This document shows, in pieces, positions 5,739 through 11,081 of a DNA stretch of 11,081 nucleotides (within the stretch, counting starts at the first letter, position 1; each line of letters opens with the position of its first letter). Location of the stretch: the NCBI GenBank assembly GCA_002405555.1, contig DHMA01000154.1:1-11081 (forward strand). The letters run 5' to 3'. Source of the DNA: Opitutia bacterium UBA4654. GTDB taxonomy: Bacteria; Verrucomicrobiota; Verrucomicrobiia; Opitutales; Intestinicryptomonadaceae. The position numbers and the translations under genes were made by a program. Below the pieces are notes generated by a model. The model worked only from the letters and a program-made list of their open reading frames with translations. It made no database searches and was not told the origin of the DNA.

Positions 5739-6863
5739 ATGTTAAAAGTACTTTCGGCAATGGTTTTGATTTCGGCGTTGTCGGTGTCCGCGTTCGCGCA
5801 GGACATCGCGAGCGTCGATAAAAATTTCGCCGTCGAGAAATGCGACGGACTGAATGTCGTCTACCGCGACGCGCTTTCCGCGCCTTTCGTCTTGGAGGGC
5901 TTCCCGTGGTTCGAAAAGGGCAAACCCCTTTACAGGCTTCCGCATAACATCAAGCCCGATGAAATCAACAGGGGGGCGCGAATGGTCTTGGCGAAACACA
6001 CGTCGGGCGGCGTCGTGCGCTTCCGCACCGATTCGCCCTACATCGCGCTTCGGGCGAAAATATCCAATCCCGACGCCGCAATGGGGCACATGCCCGCCAC
6101 GGGTTCGTCGGGCTTCGACCTTTTCCGCGACGGCAACGAGTATGTGAAAACGGTGAACCCCGCGCACTACAAAAAGTCGATTCCCGTGCCGCTCGAAGTC
6201 CCGCTTGTAAAGGGCGGCGCAAAAAAAATGCGCGACTATTCGCTCTACATGCCGCTCTACAACGGCGTCGATTCGCTCGAAATCGGGCTTGCTCCCGACG
6301 CCAAGCTTGAAGCTCCCGCGCCGCACAAGATAAAAAAGCCCGTCCTTTTCTACGGCTCTTCCATTACGCAGGGCGCGTGCGCTTCAAGAACCTCGAACGC
6401 GTACACGGCAATGCTGTGCCGCGCGGTAGACGCGCCGCTGATTAACCTCGGCTTTTCGGGCAACGCAAAGGGCGAAATAAAAGTCGCCGAGCTTATCGGC
6501 TCGCTCGACCTCGCCGCGTTCGTCATGGACTACGACTACAACGCGCCGAATTTCGAGCACCTCAAAAAGACCCACGAGCCGTTCTTCAAGGCGGTCAGAA
6601 AGGCGCGTCCCGACCTCCCCATAATCATCTTGGGCAAAATTACCCACGCGACGCCCGAGCGCGACGCCGTCGTCCGCGCCACCTACGAAAACGCGGTCAA
6701 GGCGGGCGACAAAAAAGTCTGGTATGTGGACGGAAAAACGCTTTTTAGCGGCGCGGATTACTCGTACCTCACAGTCGATAACTGCCACCCCAACGACCTC
6801 GGCTTTTACCTGATGTTCAAGAACTCTCTGCCGACGCTCAAAAAGGCTCTCGGCGTAGAGTAG
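5739..6863 (+). CDS. Exported SGNH/GDSL esterase with N-terminal GxDLY domain
   Basis: 374 residues. The signal peptide MLKVLSAMVLISALSVSAFA is followed by QD at 21-22. Residues about 35-190 form the beta-sandwich that precedes SGNH domains of this type, including GSSGFDLFRDG (122-132), the GxDLY motif. The hydrolase domain starts at about 200. Block I is YGSSITQG (205-212) with Ser208 as nucleophile, NLGFSGNAKGE (236-246) gives the oxyanion glycine, and DYDYN (264-268) is the block III equivalent. DNCHPND (347-353) supplies Asp347 and His350. Family members are carbohydrate or acyl esterases; the leaving group cannot be predicted. The start at 5739 was chosen because the signal peptide begins there, although the frame is open from 5592. 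No Shine-Dalgarno is visible. It is probably functionally paired with the glycosidase upstream. Confidence 0.85.
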   Translation: MLKVLSAMVLISALSVSAFAQDIASVDKNFAVEKCDGLNVVYRDALSAPFVLEGFPWFEKGKPLYRLPHNIKPDEINRGARMVLAKHTSGGVVRFRTDSPYIALRAKISNPDAAMGHMPATGSSGFDLFRDGNEYVKTVNPAHYKKSIPVPLEVPLVKGGAKKMRDYSLYMPLYNGVDSLEIGLAPDAKLEAPAPHKIKKPVLFYGSSITQGACASRTSNAYTAMLCRAVDAPLINLGFSGNAKGEIKVAELIGSLDLAAFVMDYDYNAPNFEHLKKTHEPFFKAVRKARPDLPIIILGKITHATPERDAVVRATYENAVKAGDKKVWYVDGKTLFSGADYSYLTVDNCHPNDLGFYLMFKNSLPTLKKALGVE

Positions 6864-6883
6864 TTTAGGCGGCATTTATAAAA

Positions 6884-6915
6884 AGAGCGCGGATTTTTCT
6901 GTCCGCGCTTTTCGC
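6884..6915. terminator. Bidirectional intrinsic terminator
   Basis: AGCGCGGA (6886-6893) pairs with TCCGCGCT (6902-6909). The plus strand continues TTTTCGCTTTTTT. The minus strand continues CTTTTTATAAA. It therefore ends the rightward esterase transcript (stop 6863) and the leftward membrane-protein transcript (stop 6931), which converge here. Confidence 0.85.
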
Positions 6916-6930
6916 TTTTTTCGGGAGGAG

Positions 6931-7368
6931 TTAAAGGAAGTCGGGGTTGTCTTTGTAGAAAATGCGGTAGACCGCGTAGAGCCAGCAGAAAAGGTAGACG
7001 CTGAAAATCGTAAGCAAAACCGTCCACGCGCCGAGGATAAGCGGAAGGTCGGTTCTGCCGCGGATTGCAAGCGTGATAATGCTTGCAACGCACAGGCACG
7101 CAACGTAGGTCGCGAACGAAAGCACCGCGAAACGCGCCAGCGTGCAGTTGTTTGCGAATTTCTTTGCCGCAAATTTTTCGCGCGAAACCGCAGCGCCCGC
7201 CGAAAGCACAATCGAGACCGCAAGCGGCAGCAGCGCGTAGAGAATGTAGAGCGGGTTCGAAAAATCCGCCTTTGCGTAGAACGTGCCCGCCAGCGCGAGC
7301 GGAACGTATGTTGCGGGGTAGAGAAAATACAAGATGTTTTTGTTGCGGAATGTCATTTGTGTAGCCAT
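6931..7368 (-). CDS. Small four-helix membrane protein of unknown function
   Basis: 145 residues from the chosen ATG. Four hydrophobic segments are visible: about 12-31, 40-62, 77-102 and 108-136, joined by short basic or polar loops, so it is an integral inner-membrane protein. I recognise no family signature. The frame remains open upstream to 7626, but the added stretch is Ala/Pro/Arg-rich, lacks hydrophobic pattern and looks like non-coding GC-rich DNA. MATQM (7368) or the second Met (7356) are both plausible starts, and neither has a clear ribosome binding site. It stands alone between converging transcripts and shares a terminator with the esterase gene. Confidence 0.55.
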   Translation of the reverse strand: MATQMTFRNKNILYFLYPATYVPLALAGTFYAKADFSNPLYILYALLPLAVSIVLSAGAAVSREKFAAKKFANNCTLARFAVLSFATYVACLCVASIITLAIRGRTDLPLILGAWTVLLTIFSVYLFCWLYAVYRIFYKDNPDFL

Positions 7369-7635
7369 TTTGCCGCGCGGCGGCGGGCGGTCAAGCAGTT
7401 TTAGAGCTTTTGCGCCTTTTGAGGGCGGGGCAGAGAATGTACAGACAGGGGTGCGGCGGGAAGGCGCGGGCAGTGGGTAGGCGGCGATGTGGGGCTTCAT
7501 TTTATTGTGCGCCGCCGCGCGTGTTGCGGGTTGGGCGCGAAGCGGCTGATTATGCAAAACCCCGCGGCGAGCTGCGTCTGTGTGGGTGGCGGCTGTCGTT
7601 GCGTTTTTTCGGCGCGTTTGCGGCACGCCCGATTT
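7369..7635. other. Gene-free GC-rich intergenic stretch
   Basis: No gene or RNA that I can support. Short open frames on both strands lack recognisable domains. The sequence is rich in CGCCG/GGCGG runs, including CCGCGCGGCGGCGGGCGG near 7372-7390. A minus-strand TTGACC at 7389-7394 could be a -35 box for the membrane-protein gene, but no good -10 box follows at proper distance. Confidence 0.4.
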
Positions 7636-7682
7636 CGGAAAAAGGAAAGCCGCAAGTCGGAATTTCCAACTTGCGGCTTTTA
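7636..7682 (-). terminator. Intrinsic terminator after tRNA-Gly
   Basis: AAAGCCGCAAGT (7646-7657) pairs perfectly with ACTTGCGGCTTT (7669-7680). On the minus strand, reading away from the tRNA, the stem is followed by CCTTTTTCC. It begins within five bases of the tRNA 3' end. Confidence 0.85.
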
Positions 7683-7684
7683 AA

Positions 7685-7760
7685 TGGAGCGGGCAATGAG
7701 GTTCGAACTCACAACCTCAACCTTGGCAAGGTCGCGCTCTGCCAATTGAGCTATGCCCGC
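7685..7760 (-). tRNA. tRNA-Gly (anticodon GCC), CCA encoded
   Basis: Minus-strand cloverleaf. The acceptor GCGGGCA pairs with TGCCCGC. The D arm is GCTC-AATTGGCAGA-GC, and the anticodon arm CGACC-TTGCCAA-GGTTG places GCC at the anticodon. The variable loop is AGGTT, and the T arm is GTGAG-TTCGAAC-CTCAT. The discriminator T (7688) is followed by genome-encoded CCA (7687-7685). It lies 29 bp past the stop of the PstS-like gene and has its own terminator. Confidence 0.95.
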
Positions 7761-7769
7761 GTAAAATTT

Positions 7770-7775
7770 ATTATG
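7770..7775 (-). promoter_or_regulatory. Possible -10 box for tRNA-Gly
   Basis: CATAAT on the minus strand ends ten bases before the mature tRNA 5' end (7760). This is a fitting place for a -10 box, but no convincing -35 is seen upstream. Co-transcription from the preceding gene is the alternative. Confidence 0.25.
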
Positions 7776-7789
7776 CTCTCGATAGTGCC

Positions 7790-8674
7790 TTATTGTTGCG
7801 GAATGTCAAGGTTAAAAATCGATTTTTTTCTCGAATTTACGGGCGCGGAGTAGAAGTCTGACTTATCTATCTTATTTGCAATATCATCACCGAGCAAAAT
7901 TTTTGCAAGAGCCTTGATTTTTTCGGCGTTCGACTTCTTGTAGACTATGCAGAACGGCAATGTCAGAGGGTAGTCTCCGTTTGCGATATTTTCCCTGTCG
8001 GGCTTGAACGCGTAGAATTTACCCGAATCTTTGTCGGCTTTCGCGACGGGCAGGATTTTTATCAGGTTGCCGTCGCGCCCCTCGAATTTGCCGATTACCG
8101 CGATTGCCGAATTGTTTCCCCTCAGCAGGTTTCCGATTTCCGCCGCGTTTTTTGCGACGTGCACCCACGAGCCGAGGTTCGTTCCGTCAATCGCTTCGTA
8201 TTTGAAAAGCTCCACCACGACGTTGTCGGAAAGGCTTGTCGTAATCGGCATGATGTTGCGAAGCCCGATGTTTTTTACGCCCACCTGTTCCCAAGTTTCG
8301 GCGTGCGCTGTTGCGCCCATCGAGTAGATTTCGAAAAGCTGTTTTGTTGAGATTTCCTCTATCGGGTTTACGGAATTTACCGCAACCAACGCCGCCTGAT
8401 ACGCAATCGGGAGCGCGGCGAAGTCGGCGGGCAGTTTTGTTCCGCGCGGAACGGCGATTACCGCCAAGTCCGCCTTTCCGTTGGAGACGGCGTCGATTGC
8501 CGCGTAGCTGCCCTCCATTTTTATGTCCGCCTGAATGTTGTTCTTTGCGGCTATCGCCTTGATTTCGTCGCCGACGACCGGCTTCATCAAATCGCTTCCC
8601 GCGACGACAAGCGCGTGCGCGTCGAGAGCCGCCGCGAGCGCGGCGAGGAGGAACGGAATTTTCGGAATCTTCAT
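7790..8674 (-). CDS. PstS-like periplasmic substrate-binding protein
   Basis: 294 residues. The signal peptide MKIPKIPFLLAALAAALDAHA is cut near residue 21 and has no lipobox cysteine, so a soluble periplasmic protein is expected. The mature part starts LVVAGSDLM (22-30), the G-S ligand loop of PBP-like type 2 phosphate binders, then MEGSYAAIDAVSNGKADLAV (53-72). Late in the chain, NGDYPLTLPFCIVYKK (232-247) matches the YPL-x(2)-P segment of PstS proteins. Phosphate is the likely ligand, though related folds bind other oxyanions or act in signalling. No pstC, pstA, pstB or phoU gene is in view. It follows sufT by 41 bp on the same strand and precedes tRNA-Gly. The frame is open far upstream, but the signal peptide fixes 8674. 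AGG about six bases before the ATG is a weak ribosome site. Confidence 0.75.
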   Translation of the reverse strand: MKIPKIPFLLAALAAALDAHALVVAGSDLMKPVVGDEIKAIAAKNNIQADIKMEGSYAAIDAVSNGKADLAVIAVPRGTKLPADFAALPIAYQAALVAVNSVNPIEEISTKQLFEIYSMGATAHAETWEQVGVKNIGLRNIMPITTSLSDNVVVELFKYEAIDGTNLGSWVHVAKNAAEIGNLLRGNNSAIAVIGKFEGRDGNLIKILPVAKADKDSGKFYAFKPDRENIANGDYPLTLPFCIVYKKSNAEKIKALAKILLGDDIANKIDKSDFYSAPVNSRKKSIFNLDIPQQ

Positions 8675-8715
8675 AAAATGCCTGTTTTTTTGTTGTATGT
8701 TAGCGCGCCCGCGGC

Positions 8716-9318
8716 TTATGCCAAGCCCAAAATCATGCGGGCTTCCTCGCTCATCATGTCCTTGTTCCACGGAGGGTCCCAGACTATGTTGACTTTCGCC
8801 TCCGACACCGACGGCAACGCCTCTATGCGGCAGCGCAAATCCTCCGCGATTGCGGGGCCCATCGAGCAGCCGGGGGCTGTGAGCGTCATGTCGGCTTCGA
8901 CCCGCCGCTTGCCGCCGTCGTCGTCGAAGACTTCGAGCCTGTAAACCAGCCCCAAGTCTACGATATTCACGGGTATTTCGGGGTCGTAGACGGTTTTTGC
9001 GACCTCCCAAACGTCGTCTTCCGAGACGTGTTCGGGCTGTTCTGCGGGCGTTTTGCGCTCGTCGGCTATTTGCGAGGCCGTTGCGCACGCGGAGGGCTTT
9101 GCCGCGCCTGCGGGGGTGTCGGCTTTCGGGCTTTCGAGACCGAGCGCGTCGGCGTTTTCGCCGTCGATACGCGCCATTCCGAAGTTGCCGAGCACCGTGA
9201 ACGTTCCCGCGAGCTTGTGGGTTATTATTACTTCGCAACCGCCCATGAGCAACACTTTCACTCCCGACGGAATGAGCATTGCGGGGCAGTCGCGCGAAAG
9301 TTTGATGTATCCTGCCAT
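8716..9318 (-). CDS. sufT: Fe-S cluster assembly protein SufT (long form)
   Basis: 200 residues. The N-terminal module (about 13-60) has PSGVKVLLMGGCEVIITHKLAG and ends in ARIDGENADALG, which is characteristic of the long SufT type. An Ala/Pro-rich linker follows (about 62-98). The C-terminal DUF59/MIP18 domain (about 100-198) carries YDPEIPVNIVDLGLVY (111-126), the conserved cysteine in TAPGCSMGP (Cys151) and the closing VWDPPWNKDMMSEEARMILGL (179-199). DUF59 proteins act in Fe-S cluster maturation or transfer in the cytosol. No other suf genes are in this window. The gene begins one base after the proB stop, so it is almost certainly translated from the same transcript. Confidence 0.93.
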   Translation of the reverse strand: MAGYIKLSRDCPAMLIPSGVKVLLMGGCEVIITHKLAGTFTVLGNFGMARIDGENADALGLESPKADTPAGAAKPSACATASQIADERKTPAEQPEHVSEDDVWEVAKTVYDPEIPVNIVDLGLVYRLEVFDDDGGKRRVEADMTLTAPGCSMGPAIAEDLRCRIEALPSVSEAKVNIVWDPPWNKDMMSEEARMILGLA

Positions 9319-9319
9319 T

Positions 9320-10414
9320 TTAGACTATTGCCATATTGTCGCGGTGGACTGCGACGTCCTTGTGTCCGCATTTTTTGTGCGAATCTTCGGAGAGCAGTTT
9401 TTTGATTGTCCGCGCGCTCTTTTCGGCGAGGCCGCGGGCGACGATTTCGCCCGTTTTTTCGTCGGCTATTTCCACGAGGTCTCCGCATTTGAAGTCGCCC
9501 GAAATCCTTTTGATTCCCGCGGGCAGCAGCGAGCTTCCCCTGCCGCGCAGCGCGGCGACCGCGCCCGAATCCACGAAGATTTTGCCTATCGTTCTGCCGA
9601 AGTGCGCAAGCCAGCGTTTTTTCGAGCTTACCGAGTTCGAATGCGCACGGAAGAGCGTGCCGACTCCCTCGCCGCCGAGGATTTTCCCCACGATGTTTTC
9701 CTCGCTACCGCTTGCGATGTAGACGTCGCAGCCGCTGCTTGTGGCGATTTCCGCCGCCCTGATTTTCGTAATCATGCCGCCGACCGCCGTCGCGCTCGTC
9801 GTGCCGCTTGCCATTTCGCGGATTTTCGAGGTTATCCTTTCGACAACGGGCACCACTTTGCCCGTTCCCTTCATGTCGATAAGCCCGATTGCCGTCGAAA
9901 GAATCAGGAGTTTGTCCGCTTTCGAGAGCGTGGCGACGAGCGCGCTGAGCACGTCGTTGTCGCCGAATTTAATGTAAAGCCCCGCCGCGCTGATGCAGTC
10001 GTTTTCGTTGATAATCGGCACTATGCCGTCGGCGAGGAGTCTGTCTATCAGCCCGCGCAGAGACTTGTGGCGTTCGAGCACGTCTACGTCGTCGCGCGTG
10101 AGCAGAATCTGCGCCACGGTGATTCCGAATGGCGCGAAGAGTTCGCCCCAAGTCTGAATCAGGATTCCCTGACCGACCGCCGCGCATTCCTGCACCGCCG
10201 AAATCTGTTTGGGGCGGGTTTTCAGACCGAGTTTCCCCATGCCCAGCCCGACCGCGCCCGAACTTACGAGCACGATTTCGTAGCCGCGTTTTTTTGCGTC
10301 GGCAATCTGCTTGCAGACGGATTCCATCTTCCGCGTGTCGAGCTGCCCGACGCCCGAGGTAAGCACCCCCGTGCCGAGTTTCACGACGACGCGCTTTGCG
10401 CAATCGGTGGACAT
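9320..10414 (-). CDS. proB: Glutamate 5-kinase
   Basis: First step of proline synthesis: ATP-dependent phosphorylation of glutamate to gamma-glutamyl phosphate, in the cytosol. The 364 residues match the two-domain form. The amino-acid kinase domain (about 7-255) has VVKLGTGVLT (10-19), VSSGAVGLGMG (50-60), INENDC (135-140), KFGDNDVLSALVA (149-161) and the GTTSATAVGGMITKIRAAEIA stretch (204-224). A C-terminal PUA domain spans about 276-350 (IFVDSGAVAALRGRGSSLLPAGI region). The region after LSTAIGL (172-178) lacks the usual YTADPR-like run of enteric ProB, so the glutamate/feedback loop may differ. proA is not in view. It lies 6 bp after frr and 1 bp before sufT. Confidence 0.95.
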   Translation of the reverse strand: MSTDCAKRVVVKLGTGVLTSGVGQLDTRKMESVCKQIADAKKRGYEIVLVSSGAVGLGMGKLGLKTRPKQISAVQECAAVGQGILIQTWGELFAPFGITVAQILLTRDDVDVLERHKSLRGLIDRLLADGIVPIINENDCISAAGLYIKFGDNDVLSALVATLSKADKLLILSTAIGLIDMKGTGKVVPVVERITSKIREMASGTTSATAVGGMITKIRAAEIATSSGCDVYIASGSEENIVGKILGGEGVGTLFRAHSNSVSSKKRWLAHFGRTIGKIFVDSGAVAALRGRGSSLLPAGIKRISGDFKCGDLVEIADEKTGEIVARGLAEKSARTIKKLLSEDSHKKCGHKDVAVHRDNMAIV

Positions 10415-10420
10415 TTTGTT

Positions 10421-10981
10421 TTAGACTTTTTTAAGGTCGGCCTCTTTTGCTTCGAGGCTTTTGTTGATGAGGGCAATGAATTTGTCTGTGAGGTTCTGGA
10501 CTTCCTTCTCGAATTTTTTGAGGTCGTCCTCCGTAGCCGCGCCCGCCGACTTCATCTTTTTCGCCGCGTCGAGCGTTTCCCTGCGGATTGTGCGGATTCT
10601 AACCCTGCCGAGTTCCGCCATTTCGTGGCAGATTTTTGCGAGTTCCGCGCGGCGTTCGCCCGAAAGCGCGGGAATGGGGCAGCGGACTGCGTCGCCCATG
10701 ACCGCGGGCGTGAAGCCGATGTTCGCGGCAAGAATCGCCTTTTCCACGTCTTTGAGAATGCTCTTGTCCCACGGCTGCACGCGGATTGTGGAGCTGTCGG
10801 GAGTGGTGATTGCCGCGATGTCGCGCAGGCGCGACGACGTTCCGTAGGCTTCCACCATGACGTTTTCGACCATTCCGGGGTTCGCCTTGCCCGTGTGCAC
10901 CGTTTCGAATTCGTGTTCGACGTGGTCAACGGCCTTCGACATTGCGTCTCCCGTCTTCTTTAATTCAGCCGATATGTCCAT
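10421..10981 (-). CDS. frr: Ribosome recycling factor
   Basis: With EF-G it splits post-termination ribosomes. The 186 residues are the standard length. The N-terminal helix leads to TGKANPGMVENVMVEAYGT (30-48), then LRDIAAITTPDSSTIRVQPWDKS (52-74, domain II), VEKAILAANIGFTP (79-92) and PIPALSGERRAELAK (102-116). The final helices contain RVRIRTIRRE (125-134) and a charged C-terminus. AAAAGGA six bases before the ATG supports the start. The position directly after pyrH is the widely conserved bacterial order, and proB follows after 6 bp. Confidence 0.97.
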   Translation of the reverse strand: MDISAELKKTGDAMSKAVDHVEHEFETVHTGKANPGMVENVMVEAYGTSSRLRDIAAITTPDSSTIRVQPWDKSILKDVEKAILAANIGFTPAVMGDAVRCPIPALSGERRAELAKICHEMAELGRVRIRTIRRETLDAAKKMKSAGAATEDDLKKFEKEVQNLTDKFIALINKSLEAKEADLKKV

Positions 10982-10987
10982 GTATTT

Positions 10988-10994
10988 TCCTTTT
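10988..10994 (-). promoter_or_regulatory. Shine-Dalgarno of frr
   Basis: AAAAGGA on the minus strand, six bases before the frr ATG at 10981, in the short pyrH-frr gap. This is the strongest ribosome binding site in the window. Confidence 0.7.
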
Positions 10995-11000
10995 GTTTTG

Positions 11001-11081
11001 TTATTTTACGAGTGTGCCGATTTTGTCGCCCTCGACGGCTTTCTTGATGTTGCCGCCGTCGTTCATGTTGAAGACGATAAT
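11001..11081 (-). CDS. pyrH: UMP kinase, C-terminal end only (runs off the window)
   Basis: The last 26 codons plus TAA: IIVFNMNDGGNIKKAVEGDK followed by IGTLVK. This matches the end of bacterial UMP kinases, in which a hydrophobic strand and VFNM lead to a short helix and a G-x-x-x-GT(L/x) tail. UMP kinase makes UDP for pyrimidine nucleotide synthesis. The 5' part lies beyond the right edge. The stop is 19 bases before the frr ATG, which supports both calls. Confidence 0.85.
   Translation of the reverse strand: MIVFNMNDGGNIKKAVEGDKIGTLVK

Noticed and set aside
7369..7626. Upstream extension of the small membrane protein to 231 residues
   Set aside because: The added 86 residues are Ala/Pro/Arg-rich with no domain. 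The hydrophobic helices begin just after the Met at 7368.
7685..7760. tRNA-Gly as an integration site for a genomic island
   Set aside because: No integrase and no direct repeat of the tRNA 3' end was seen in the window. The flanking genes look native.
8675..9238. Upstream extension of the PstS-like protein to 482 residues
   Set aside because: It lies out of frame across sufT and is Arg-rich. The signal peptide at 8674 marks the real start.
9053..10963. A 636-codon plus-strand open frame opposite sufT, proB and frr
   Set aside because: It spans three well-identified housekeeping genes on the other strand and has a shadow-type composition.

Overview
The window reads as a high-GC chromosomal segment of a Gram-negative-type bacterium, most plausibly from the Verrucomicrobiota/Lentisphaerota/Kiritimatiellota group. 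This placement is an inference from protein style: a long-form SufT, an acyl-ACP thioesterase, secreted carbohydrate-active enzymes with DUF5696/GH101-like and GxDLY-SGNH architecture, and few Shine-Dalgarno sites. No marker gene here settles the phylum.

Layout. Positions 1-840 hold no convincing gene. They contain three degenerate copies of a roughly 150 bp structured repeat (1-470), a 17 bp hairpin (480-517), and two copies of an 87 bp repeat (584-670 and 778-864) built around a 20 nt perfect palindrome. The second copy forms the SulP terminator and also supplies the last codons and stop of SulP. A leftward operon follows (3699 down to 848): acyl-ACP thioesterase, a small C4 zinc-ribbon protein, and a SulP anion transporter with a STAS domain. 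The last two genes overlap as ATGA. A divergent intergenic region (3700-3809) carries a long hairpin plus a T-run. It precedes two rightward genes for exported proteins: a DUF5696/GH101-like glycoside hydrolase (3810-5591), with its own intrinsic terminator, and an SGNH esterase with an N-terminal GxDLY domain (5739-6863). A terminator that works on both strands (6884-6915) separates these from a leftward four-helix membrane protein of unknown function (6931-7368).

About 270 bp without a recognisable gene lead to tRNA-Gly(GCC), encoded with its CCA and followed by a terminator. The rest of the window is one leftward run: the 3' end of pyrH, then frr, proB, sufT, and a PstS-like periplasmic binding protein ending 29 bp before the tRNA. 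The gaps are 17, 6, 1 and 41 bp, so this is very likely one transcript from UMP kinase down to at least sufT, and possibly through the tRNA.

The two exported enzymes are the most adaptive-looking content. A retaining GH101-type fold beside a carbohydrate esterase suggests attack on O-glycans or another decorated glycan outside the cytoplasm. I see no defence system, CRISPR array, integrase, transposase or phage module. The least explained part is the repeat-rich first 840 bp.
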